NCBI RefSeq assembly: GCF_904831005.1
Contig: NZ_LR882982.1
Span: forward strand, 620,001 to 684,000
Direction: 5' to 3'
DNA: 64,000 nt
DNA from: Microbacterium hydrocarbonoxydans
GTDB lineage: Bacteria > Actinomycetota > Actinomycetes > Actinomycetales > Microbacteriaceae
Shown here: positions 8,193-15,207 of the stretch, in pieces
How positions within the stretch are numbered: the first letter of the stretch is position 1
Layout of the letters: each line of letters starts with the position of its first letter
Translations under genes and position numbers: made by a program
Notes under the pieces: generated by a model
The model's database searches: none
What the model was told of the DNA's origin: nothing
The model's input: the letters and a program-made list of their open reading frames with translations, nothing else

Positions 8193-9203
8193 TCAATCGG
8201 TTGCGAGACGACGGTCACCCACGAGCCGGGGGATCAGGCGGACAAAGATCACCATGGCGACGAGCTCGACGAGTGTTTGCGTCACGACGGCGAGAGGGGC
8301 AAGGGCGAACGATGTGGGGAGCGCGAGGGCGAGCGGGAGAACCACTAGGGAGTTGCGGGTCGCGCCGGAGAATACGACGGCGCGAGTGCTGGAGACATCG
8401 AGTCGTGCCGCACGCCCCGCGAATATCCCTACCGGGATCATGACCGCCGCGAAGGCGGCATAGATCGGAACTGTGGCGAGCAGTGCAGGAAGTTGCCGGC
8501 TGACGCCGTAGACCTGGGAAGCGACGACGACGGCGAGCGTGAGCATCATCAGCGGCACCATGGCGGCTAGAGCGGTGTCTCGGAGAGTGCGGCCCCAGCG
8601 CGTGCGGGAGGCGACGTACTGGGTGAGGCCGGCCGCCATGAGCGGGAGCACGATGAGCAGGAGGAAAGCGTCGACGAAGGGCGCGAGGTCGACCGCGGCG
8701 ACGAGTTCAGGGCCGACGAACAGCCAGAGGTATGCCGGCAGGAGCAGCATCTGTCCCAGCATGAGGATCGGCGCGGCCGCAAGTAGCCGTTCCTTCGCCC
8801 CTCCGGCGAGCCCCGTGAAGACGATCACATAGTCGATGCAGGGCGTCAGCAAGACGAACAGCACACCCACCAGCAGCGCCTGGTCGTGAGCGACGAACCG
8901 AGACAGGCAGAACACGATGACGGGGGCGATCACGAAGTTCACGACCAGCACCACGGACAGGAACCGCATATCGCGGAAGGCGCGTCCGATCATCGAGAAA
9001 GGGACACCGAGGAATGTCGCGTACAGCAACAGCCCGAGAACGGGGTTGATCGCGAGCTCGAGAGGGTGCGCGGCTCCTGGTGTCAACAAGCCCAGCACGA
9101 CGCCCGCAGCGATCGCTGCGAGATAGAGGGCGATCTGATGACGTTCCCACCAGGCGACGAGGTTGCTCACGTTCCCAGCATGTCGACTCACCCGGTCCCG
9201 CAC
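8193..9203 (-). CDS. arsenite efflux transporter, bile acid:sodium symporter (BASS/Acr3-like) family
   Basis: An integral membrane protein of up to 336 residues with about ten hydrophobic segments. The segments NPVLGLLLYATFLGVPF, LLTPCIDYVIVF and FSGATRNSLVVLPLAL are typical of the BASS-superfamily proteins annotated as arsenic resistance proteins in Corynebacteriales/Micrococcales; the conserved Cys in TPCIDY matches the Cys region of Acr3. Likely extrudes arsenite from the cytoplasm. GTG starts at 9203 and 9170 are both possible. It is the last gene of the divergent arsR-led minus-strand operon. Distinguishing Acr3 proper from a related group would need a tree. Confidence 0.8.
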   Translation of the reverse strand: MRDRVSRHAGNVSNLVAWWERHQIALYLAAIAAGVVLGLLTPGAAHPLELAINPVLGLLLYATFLGVPFSMIGRAFRDMRFLSVVLVVNFVIAPVIVFCLSRFVAHDQALLVGVLFVLLTPCIDYVIVFTGLAGGAKERLLAAAPILMLGQMLLLPAYLWLFVGPELVAAVDLAPFVDAFLLLIVLPLMAAGLTQYVASRTRWGRTLRDTALAAMVPLMMLTLAVVVASQVYGVSRQLPALLATVPIYAAFAAVMIPVGIFAGRAARLDVSSTRAVVFSGATRNSLVVLPLALALPTSFALAPLAVVTQTLVELVAMVIFVRLIPRLVGDRRLATD

Positions 9204-9243
9204 GAATCACCCACGCCAGGGCCGGGTTCGTGACAAGGGAAAC

Positions 9244-9639
9244 TCAGGTGAGAATCGTCGTACGAATCTTCTCGGCCACCGCTTCCCGTAGCGGGCGCAC
9301 TGCTTCGGCGTCCCAGGACTCGGGGTTGGGGAACGACCACTCCAGAACCTTTCCGCGAGGGGTGGAAGGCAGGGTGAGTCCGGGCTTCATAAGGACGATG
9401 AGGTCGGCGGCGTCCAGGTCTTCGACTGTGACGGCGCGCGGTACGCGATCGGTGATGTTCATTCCGAGTTCTGCGACAGTGTCGGCCACGGCCGGGTTCA
9501 CTTCGTCGGCGGGGGAGAGGCCCGCAGACGTGGCCCGAAACCGGTCCCCGGCCAGGTGCTCTAGGAGAGCCGCGCCGAGCTGCGACCGGCCGGCGTTGTG
9601 CTGGCAGATGAAAAGGACGGTCGGAGTGGTGTCAGTCAC
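9244..9639 (-). CDS. arsC: arsenate reductase, low-molecular-weight phosphatase type
   Basis: A 131-residue protein from GTG 9639. It has the catalytic CX5R loop (Cys12-QHNAG-Arg18-Ser) at the end of the first strand, as in LMW tyrosine phosphatases and mycothiol- or thioredoxin-linked ArsC. It has no long C-terminal Cys pair of the S. aureus ArsC type, so it probably uses mycothiol/mycoredoxin, as in Corynebacterium ArsC1/2 (inference). It reduces arsenate to arsenite for export by the neighbouring transporter. It lies 22 bp after the regulator fusion. Confidence 0.88.
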   Translation of the reverse strand: MTDTTPTVLFICQHNAGRSQLGAALLEHLAGDRFRATSAGLSPADEVNPAVADTVAELGMNITDRVPRAVTVEDLDAADLIVLMKPGLTLPSTPRGKVLEWSFPNPESWDAEAVRPLREAVAEKIRTTILT

Positions 9640-9661
9640 GGGGGCTCTTTCAGGTTGGGTT

Positions 9662-10336
9662 TCAGCTGGCGGCGAGCCGGGGTGCGAGTTCCGCGATGCG
9701 GCGCTCCAGCTCGTCGTAGGCGGTGTCGAAGGCGTCATCGGTGCCGATCCGAACGGGGTCGGGGATCGACCAGTGCAGGTGTCCGATGGCGCCGAGTTCT
9801 TCGTGGGCGCTGTCGCACACCGTCACCACGAAATCTGAATCGGTCAGGACCGAAGTCAGAGCGCGGGGTGCCTCATCGTGCAGCGCGAGAGTGTGGCGAT
9901 CGGCAGCGGCGACTGCGCCCGGATCTATCCGCCCCGTCGGGTGCGTTCCTCCCGACGTCGCGGGGATACTGCTGCGGGTCGACCACAACGCCGCGGCGAG
10001 CTGCGACCGGGCGGAGTTCGCCGTACAAACGAACACGACGCGATCTGCGCGCTCGACCCGGCCGGGTGTGAGCCCGCGGAGTGCGTTATCTGAGAGGTGA
10101 ACGTAGCTGCGCCGTCTATCGGCCTCCGAGCGGGACCGCGAGACCATCCCCACCGACTCCAGCACGTTCAGATGATGGGTGACGAGGTTGGAGGGAAGGC
10201 CCAACGCCATTCCGATTTCGGTGGGCGAGAGGTCGCCCAGCGTGAGACGATCGACGATCCGCAGGCGAGATGGGTCGCTCAGCGCAGCGTGCTTCGCGGC
10301 GCGCACCTCCACCTGGTCAGTTCGTTCAGTGTTCAT
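9662..10336 (-). CDS. ArsR-type repressor fused to a low-MW phosphatase/arsenate reductase domain
   Basis: A 224-residue two-domain protein. Residues ~1-95 are an ArsR winged helix (LSDPSRLRIVDRL; LGLPSNLVTHHLNVLESVGMV). Residues ~97-224 are a LMW phosphatase fold with the CX5R-like loop VFVCTANSARSQ and a conserved late Asp-Pro (SIPDPV). Such ArsR-ArsC fusions occur in actinobacterial ars operons. The fusion places sensing and arsenate reduction on one chain, alongside the stand-alone ArsC. The obvious ArsR-type Cys-x-Cys in the recognition helix is absent, so the sensing ligands must lie elsewhere. It is divergent from the aquaporin gene over a 48-bp spacer holding a 7-bp-arm inverted repeat. 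Confidence 0.88.
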   Translation of the reverse strand: MNTERTDQVEVRAAKHAALSDPSRLRIVDRLTLGDLSPTEIGMALGLPSNLVTHHLNVLESVGMVSRSRSEADRRRSYVHLSDNALRGLTPGRVERADRVVFVCTANSARSQLAAALWSTRSSIPATSGGTHPTGRIDPGAVAAADRHTLALHDEAPRALTSVLTDSDFVVTVCDSAHEELGAIGHLHWSIPDPVRIGTDDAFDTAYDELERRIAELAPRLAAS

Positions 10337-10344
10337 TGTCTCAA

Positions 10345-10375
10345 TCTTGACTGAAGTACCCCGTTCGGGTCAAGA
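10345..10375. promoter_or_regulatory. candidate ArsR operator in the divergent ars promoter
   Basis: An inverted repeat TCTTGAC (10345-10351) and GTCAAGA (10369-10375) with a 17-base spacer. It fills almost the whole 48-bp gap between the divergent arsR fusion and aquaporin genes. TTGAC also resembles a -35 box in both directions. Bound repressor would silence both operons. Confidence 0.6.
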
Positions 10376-10384
10376 TGAGCCGAC

Positions 10385-11137
10385 ATGAAAACACCTCACC
10401 CCGCCCTCGCACGGCCACACCTTCTGCGCCGAGCTACCGCCGAGTTCCTTGGAACTGGTCTGCTCGTCACTATCGTGGTGGGTTCCGGTATCGCCGCGCA
10501 GCGGTTGTCCCCGGATGATGTCGGCCTCCAGCTGCTGGAGAACAGCCTGACCACTGCCCTCGGTCTGACGGTGCTGATCCTGATGCTCGGGCCAGTGTCT
10601 GGCGCGCACTTCAACCCCGTGGTGACGGTCGCGGACTGGCTGCTTGGCCGCAGCGCCAGCACCGGGCTTCCGTTGCGCGACGTCGCTGCGTACGTGCTCG
10701 CGCAGATCTTCGGCGGCATCGCCGGCACCCTGCTAGCGGGGGTCATGTTCGACACCGGCCCCGGGTTCTCGTCCAACGACCGGGCCACAGGCGGGCACCT
10801 GGTCGGGGAAGTGGTCGCCACTGCAGGGCTCGTGCTGCTGATCTTCGCTCTCGCCCGCACCGGAAAGGGGTCGGTCACGGCCGCCGCGGTCGGTGCGTAC
10901 ATCGGCGCGGCCTACTGGTTCACCAGCTCCACATCGTTCGCGAATCCCGCCGTCACGATCGCTCGCATGTTCACCGATACGTTCGCCGGTATCGCACCGT
11001 CGTCTGTGGCGCCGTTCATCGCTGCACAGCTCGTCGGGGCTGCCATCGGCCTCGCACTGCTCCTCGCCCTCTATCCAATCGCCGCCCGCACGGCCGGCGA
11101 CGTCGTGGTTCCTCAGAAACTCGAAACCCAGCCCTGA
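10385..11137 (+). CDS. MIP-family aquaporin, arsenite channel (AqpS-like)
   Basis: A 250-residue six-helix channel with the two pore half-helices: N77-P-V (SGAHFNPVVTVADW) and N187-P-A (SFANPAVTIARM). The first NPA box is NPV, a change seen in several arsenic-linked aquaporins. Encoded in the ars cluster, divergent from the ArsR fusion; in rhizobial and actinobacterial ars operons such channels let arsenite leave down its gradient (established for AqpS). Starts at ATG 10385; the next gene follows after 11 bp. Confidence 0.88.
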   Translation: MKTPHPALARPHLLRRATAEFLGTGLLVTIVVGSGIAAQRLSPDDVGLQLLENSLTTALGLTVLILMLGPVSGAHFNPVVTVADWLLGRSASTGLPLRDVAAYVLAQIFGGIAGTLLAGVMFDTGPGFSSNDRATGGHLVGEVVATAGLVLLIFALARTGKGSVTAAAVGAYIGAAYWFTSSTSFANPAVTIARMFTDTFAGIAPSSVAPFIAAQLVGAAIGLALLLALYPIAARTAGDVVVPQKLETQP

Positions 11138-11148
11138 AAGGCGCCTTC

Positions 11149-12531
11149 ATGCATCTTGTAGCGATCGGCGGAAGCGACGCCGGAATCTCCACCGCCCTCC
11201 GGGCCCGTGAACTCGACCTGTCCGTCGATGTCACAGTCGTCGTGGCCGACGCCTACCCGAACTTCTCGATCTGCGGCATCCCGTACTACTTCTCCCGGGA
11301 GGTGCAGCCCTGGCAGTCGCTCGCCCACCGCACCCACGCGGATCTCGAAGCCACCGGCATGAACCTCCGGCTTGACACCCTCGCCACCAGCATCGACGTC
11401 GACAGCCGCCGGCTCACCGTCCGCGACGCCGACGGCACGGAATCGACCATCCCGTACGACGAGCTCATGGTCGGCACGGGGGCAGCGCCGTCGACAGCCG
11501 GAATATCAGGGCTTGACCAGCTCGGCCCCGACGACGGCGTGCACCTGCTGCACTCGATGGGCGACACGTTCGCGCTCGAGAAGTACCTCGACGAGCATCA
11601 GCCCGAGACGGCGATCATCGTCGGAGCTGGCTACGTCGGCCTCGAGATGGCCGAAGCCCTCACTGTGCGCGGCCTCCAGGTCACCCAACTCCAGCGCGGC
11701 CCCGAAGTCCTCTCCACCCTCGATCCCGAACTCGGTTCCCTCGTACACGACGGACTCACCCGCCACGGCGTCGACGTCCTCACCGATACCCGCGTCGAAG
11801 CTGTCACACGCGACGCAGGACGAATCACTGTTGCAGGAACCCGAGACGGTGACCCGTTCTCCCGCACCGCTGACGTGGTGCTCGTCGTCGTCGGCGTACG
11901 GCCCAACACCAGCCTTCTCACCGCAGCCGGTGCAACCACGGGCGCGGGCGGCGCTGTGGTCGTCGACGATCGGATGCGCACCGGCCTGCCGCACGTTTGG
12001 GCGGCCGGCGACGGAGTGGTCACTCATCACCGCCTCCTCGGTGTCACGTATCTCCCGCTCGGCACGACCGCCCACAAGCAAGGCCGCGTCGCGGGCGAGA
12101 ACGCGATCGGCGGCGACGCGCAGTTCGCCGGGAGCCTCGGCACGCAGGTCGTGAAGGTCTTCGACCTCGTTGCAGCTCGCACGGGCCTCCGCGACCACGA
12201 AGCAGCTGCCGCAGGCTTCGCACCACACAGTCACACCGCGATCGCGGATGACCACAAGCGGTACTACCCGGGAGCGACGCCCATCAGCATCCGCATCACC
12301 GGAGACACCCGAGATGGCCGTCTGCTCGGCGCGCAGCTCGTCGGTACCCGCGGTGCGGAGATCTCGAAGCGCGTCGACACCTATGCCACAGCGCTGCATC
12401 ACGGGATGACGGTCGCGGCGATGAGTGATCTCGACCTCTCCTACACCCCTCCGCTCGGCTCCCCGTGGGACGCCGTCCAGGTCGCAACCCAGGCGTGGGA
12501 GCGCGAAACTCGGACGAGCGCTTTGGTGTAA
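11149..12531 (+). CDS. FAD/NAD(P)-dependent disulfide oxidoreductase (CoA-disulfide reductase-like)
   Basis: A 460-residue class with an N-terminal FAD site (IGGSDAGISTALRARE), single redox Cys in NFSICGIPYY (the SxxCG position of CoA-disulfide reductase/NADH oxidase), NAD site VGAGYVGLEMAEAL, second FAD motif VWAAGDGV, and a C-terminal dimerisation domain. It lies 11 bp after the aquaporin gene. Homologues occur in actinobacterial ars clusters, but the substrate is not settled: candidates are a low-molecular-weight disulfide or an arsenic species. Oxidoreductase family is certain; role in arsenic handling is inferred from position. Confidence 0.85.
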   Translation: MHLVAIGGSDAGISTALRARELDLSVDVTVVVADAYPNFSICGIPYYFSREVQPWQSLAHRTHADLEATGMNLRLDTLATSIDVDSRRLTVRDADGTESTIPYDELMVGTGAAPSTAGISGLDQLGPDDGVHLLHSMGDTFALEKYLDEHQPETAIIVGAGYVGLEMAEALTVRGLQVTQLQRGPEVLSTLDPELGSLVHDGLTRHGVDVLTDTRVEAVTRDAGRITVAGTRDGDPFSRTADVVLVVVGVRPNTSLLTAAGATTGAGGAVVVDDRMRTGLPHVWAAGDGVVTHHRLLGVTYLPLGTTAHKQGRVAGENAIGGDAQFAGSLGTQVVKVFDLVAARTGLRDHEAAAAGFAPHSHTAIADDHKRYYPGATPISIRITGDTRDGRLLGAQLVGTRGAEISKRVDTYATALHHGMTVAAMSDLDLSYTPPLGSPWDAVQVATQAWERETRTSALV

Positions 12532-12563
12532 GTCGCCCTGAGGCCGGCTCCCGCGCCGAGAGC

Positions 12564-12714
12564 CTAGCTAGGCAGGTGGTCCCGGCGGAGGCGCAGTGCT
12601 ACCCACCAACCGCATCGTCGACAGATGAAAGCACCCCCGTCGCCTAGGGCGTGCAGTTTCTTTCGTGGCAGATGCCGGCCGCAGCACGTGCAGGCGGTAT
12701 TGAGTTCAGTCGAC
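12564..12714 (-). CDS. small zinc-ribbon-like protein
   Basis: A 49-residue protein from ATG 12714, with two Cys pairs (CTCCGRH and CRRCGWW) 23 residues apart that could bind one zinc. Its start overlaps the stop of the upstream thioredoxin-like gene by 9 bases (ATG tcgac TGA region), which implies translational coupling. A longer in-frame start at 12746 would lie further inside that gene. No function recognised. Confidence 0.55.
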
Positions 12715-13017
12715 ATGAGCGTCGATCGCCTCTCGGATCTGTTCAACCGTCGGCATTCCCGCTAGCCCAGTGGGTGTGCTGTAGATACGGCAGGCCAAAT
12801 CGCTGCTGCGATCCGAACCCGGGAAAAGATCGTTCCCATTCAGGGTGATCGTCGGGGAGCCTGCAAACGGGACTGCTGCGGCGTCTTCTTCGGTTCGTAT
12901 GAGCCGGTAATGCAGAGTTGATTCGTCGCGCCCTGTCGCTCGGAGCGCCTCCGAAACGCGACGGCCAGCCTCAACCCAACTGGGGCAATCAGCGATGTGT
13001 AGCAGCTCGATCTTCAT
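12706..13017 (-). CDS. small thioredoxin-like protein with CPSW motif (metal-cluster type)
   Basis: A 103-residue protein from ATG 13017. The N-terminus MKIELLHIADCPSW gives a thioredoxin-fold first strand with one active-site Cys (CPSW, lacking the second Cys of CxxC). PFAGSPTITLNGNDLFPG contains the cis-Pro loop, followed by ACRIYSTPTG and MPTVEQIREAI. This family is often next to arsenic or mercury genes in actinobacteria and is commonly mis-named alkylmercury lyase. It is convergent with the flavoprotein gene and coupled to the small zinc-ribbon gene. Thiol chemistry is inferred. Confidence 0.7.
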   Translation of the reverse strand: MKIELLHIADCPSWVEAGRRVSEALRATGRDESTLHYRLIRTEEDAAAVPFAGSPTITLNGNDLFPGSDRSSDLACRIYSTPTGLAGMPTVEQIREAIDAHVD

Positions 13018-13120
13018 GGTTCCAGGATCCTCTTTTTCGATGCTCAATCTCGGTAGGTAGGTGCCCTGCTGGAAACGATGAGCATGTGTCTCCGTTCACA
13101 GGTGCCCGGCGGCTGACGAG

Positions 13121-13163
13121 TATGCTTTGAGCATAGGTCACTGATGACTGTATAGTCATCGTA
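13121..13163 (+). promoter_or_regulatory. promoter and operator of the CmtR-like/CDF operon; leaderless start
   Basis: TTGAGC (13127-13132) and TATAGT (13151-13156) are 18 bases apart, and the expected start point seven bases on is the A of ATG 13163, so the mRNA is probably leaderless. Two perfect palindromes overlap the boxes: TATGCT-TTG-AGCATA (13121-13135) over the -35, and GATGACTGTATAGTCATC (13143-13160) over the -10. The second is the likely repressor site. Confidence 0.75.
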
Positions 13164-13522
13164 TGCTGACTATTGCCTCTCGGCTCGACGTGATGAACCG
13201 TCTCGGTCGGGCCATGGCTGATCCCACCCGTTCCCGCATCTTGATGTCGCTGCTCGATGCACCGAGCTACCCGGTGGTCTTGTCCCGGTCCCTTGAGCTG
13301 TCCCGGTCGAATGTCTCGAATCACCTGACATGCCTCCGTGATTGCGGCATCGTAGTCGCGGAGCCCGAGGGGCGGCAGACGCGCTACGAGATCGCAGACC
13401 CGCACCTTGCAGCGGCTCTGAAGGCACTGGTCGACGTAACGCTGGCCGTGGATGAGAACGCACCATGCGTTGATGCCTCTTGCGCCGTTCCCGGATGCTG
13501 CGCTGTCGGAGCAGACGCATGA
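13163..13522 (+). CDS. cmtR: CmtR-like ArsR-family metal repressor
   Basis: A 119-residue winged-helix repressor very close in layout to Mycobacterium tuberculosis CmtR. The three metal ligands fall at the same numbers: Cys57 and Cys61 in the recognition helix (NHLTCLRDCGIV) and Cys102 in the tail (APCVDAS). CmtR senses Cd(II)/Pb(II) with this triad, so the same ligand is expected here. It has a further Cys-rich C-terminus (SCAVPGCC). It overlaps the transporter gene by 4 bases (ATGA) and probably controls both from the palindrome at 13143-13160. Confidence 0.88.
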   Translation: MLTIASRLDVMNRLGRAMADPTRSRILMSLLDAPSYPVVLSRSLELSRSNVSNHLTCLRDCGIVVAEPEGRQTRYEIADPHLAAALKALVDVTLAVDENAPCVDASCAVPGCCAVGADA

Positions 13523-14166
13523 GCGCGCCGATGACGGCAGCACGGCGATCGACACTGCACCGTCGGGTGCGCTTCATCGTCGGGTTCACGATCTCGTACA
13601 ACGTCATTGAGGCGATCGTCGCGATCTGGGCGGGAACCCTGGCATCGTCAGCCGCGCTGATCGGCTTCGGACTCGACTCGGTTGTCGAGGTGCTATCCGC
13701 CGCGGCGATCGCTTGGCAGTTCACCCGGAAGGACCCCGAGCGCTGGGAGAAAGTCACCGTTCGAGCGATCGGACTGGCGTTCTTTGCTCTCGCTGCTTAC
13801 GTCACCGTCGACGCGGTGATGAGTCTGATTTGCCAGGAAGGCCCGGAACACAGCCCCCTCGGACTGGGCATCACCGCCCTGAGCCTGATCGTCATGCCGC
13901 TGCTGGCATGGTTCGAAGTACGCACCGGACGTGAACTCGAATCCAAGAGCGTGATGGCCGACGCGAAGCAACTGATCCTGTGCATCTATCTCTCAGGCGC
14001 AGTGTTCATCGGCCTCATCCTGAACACGCTGTTCGGCTGGTGGTGGGCCGACTCCGTCGCTGCACTCGTCGTCGCCGTTCTCGCGATCCGTGAAGGCATC
14101 GAAGCATGGCGCGGGGACGTCGAGTCTCCGTTCGAGGTACTCGAAGATCTCGACAACGACGACTGA
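13519..14166 (+). CDS. cation diffusion facilitator (CDF) family transporter
   Basis: A 215-residue protein from ATG 13519, whose ATGA overlaps the regulator stop. It has about six membrane segments and the CDF membrane motifs ALIGFGLDSVVEVLSAA (first metal-site region) and LNTLFGWWWADSVAALVVA (second). It lacks the long C-terminal cytoplasmic domain of ZitB/FieF and ends in an acidic tail, so it is a short form. Under a CmtR-like repressor the substrate is probably Cd or a similar divalent cation. A paralogous regulator-CDF pair lies at 51161-52161. Confidence 0.85.
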   Translation: MSAPMTAARRSTLHRRVRFIVGFTISYNVIEAIVAIWAGTLASSAALIGFGLDSVVEVLSAAAIAWQFTRKDPERWEKVTVRAIGLAFFALAAYVTVDAVMSLICQEGPEHSPLGLGITALSLIVMPLLAWFEVRTGRELESKSVMADAKQLILCIYLSGAVFIGLILNTLFGWWWADSVAALVVAVLAIREGIEAWRGDVESPFEVLEDLDNDD

Positions 14167-14186
14167 CACCAGGCTGAACCTCTGCC

Positions 14187-14281
14187 CGCCGCAAACGATC
14201 GTTTCCGGTGGGCCGTTGGGCAAAATCGGCAAGAGGTGCGACACGCCGGAGGCCAGCCTGCCGTAACCCCCTGCCGAAACC
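14187..14281. repeat. module-boundary element, copy 3 (diverged)
   Basis: AAACGATCGTTT at 14193-14204 within CGCCGCAAACGATCGTTTCC, directly after the CDF stop. The tail differs from copies 1 and 2: GCCGTAA followed by CCCC and CTGCCGAAAC (14260-14280), i.e. the TTACGGC block is inverted. It marks the end of the arsenic module. Membership rests mainly on the 12-base palindrome and its GCCG flanks. Confidence 0.5.
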
Positions 14282-14543
14282 CATGGGCGCCGAAACGGGT
14301 GGTGTACCCTTTCCGGCTGATCGACTGCGGCGTTCGGCGGCGGCCGAGATCATCGTCGACGGGGATTCAGGCGAAGACGGTCCGCAAAGGCTGACTCGGT
14401 CAACGATGCTGCCTATTCGGCAGCGCTTCGACCCGTTCGTCTGAACGCTCTAGACGCTCTAAACGATGTGCACACGTGCGGAAGCACACGCGATACAGTC
14501 GGCTTACCATCCAACGGCTGTCTTCGCTAGCAAGGAGGTCTCG
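14282..14543. other. intergenic; upstream region of the HAD/PIN cassette
   Basis: No gene seen. A near-direct repeat AACGCTCTAGACGCTCTAAACG at about 14445-14466 (two CGCTCTA units) lies in an AT-richer stretch, followed by ACACGTGCGGAAGCACACG. The Shine-Dalgarno AAGGAGGT (14532-14539) precedes ATG 14544. The repeat could be a binding site for the antitoxin-like protein encoded next. Confidence 0.35.
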
Positions 14544-15185
14544 ATGCTAGACATCGTTCGACCACTGACGCTCGATGACGCGGTCGACGAACTGCTCGCG
14601 CCGATAGATCGATCCAACTGCGGCCCGGAAGTCCTGCGAGCACTTCGACTTAAAGCCCGGCACCTATCGAGGCAAGTACGTCCCCAGTCGCGCCCATCAG
14701 GTCTGCCCCCTGCAGTTCGCGCCTTCCTCATTGAATCTGGCGACTTCACGCCGGAAGAATTCGCGGAGACCGAGGAGCGCGTGGCTCGTGGCGAGCTGCG
14801 TGAAGCTGAACACCGCACCAGCCTTGAAACGATCGCCGCGTCCTACGGCGAATCCGAGGTCGCTGAGCGACTCGGCCTGGATCTCGGCGAGGTTCGGGAC
14901 CGCAAGCGGGCCGGCAAGCTTTACGTATTCGACGCAGCCGGCGTCACCGTGTATCCGAGGTGGCAGTTCACCGAGCAGACAGGCGATGGATTGCTGCCTC
15001 ACCTTGCGCACGTGCTGACCTCGCTCATTGACGACTGGGACCCAGCGAGCGTGCAAGGATTCATGACCGTCCCGAAGGACGATCTCAGCTATCGCGGCGA
15101 ATGGCAGACGCCGATTCAGTGGTTGCTTCGTGGTGCGAGTCCGCGCCGTATCGACGTCATCCTCGAAGGAGAGCAATGGCGCTGA
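14544..15185 (+). CDS. antitoxin-like protein (Xre/MbcA/ParS-type features)
   Basis: A 213-residue soluble protein starting at ATG 14544 behind a strong AAGGAGGT. A middle helical stretch (ASYGESEVAERLGLDLGEVR) has the look of a helix-turn-helix that ends in a small beta wing (GKLYVFDAAGVTVYPRWQF). The C-terminus (WDPASVQGFMTVPKDDL ... TPIQWLLRGASPRRIDVIL) resembles the toxin-binding end of Xre/MbcA/ParS antitoxins. First gene of a three-gene unit with a HAD/MbcA fusion and a PIN-like protein. Likely repressor and/or antitoxin; partner and target are unknown. Confidence 0.6.
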   Translation: MLDIVRPLTLDDAVDELLAPIDRSNCGPEVLRALRLKARHLSRQVRPQSRPSGLPPAVRAFLIESGDFTPEEFAETEERVARGELREAEHRTSLETIAASYGESEVAERLGLDLGEVRDRKRAGKLYVFDAAGVTVYPRWQFTEQTGDGLLPHLAHVLTSLIDDWDPASVQGFMTVPKDDLSYRGEWQTPIQWLLRGASPRRIDVILEGEQWR

Positions 15186-15207
15186 CAAATGGGCGGAAAC
15201 TGGCCTG

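Noticed and set aside
12706..13017. Alkylmercury lyase (MerB)
   Set aside because: The protein is only ~103 residues with a thioredoxin fold and one active-site Cys; it lacks MerB length and catalytic Cys/Asp set.
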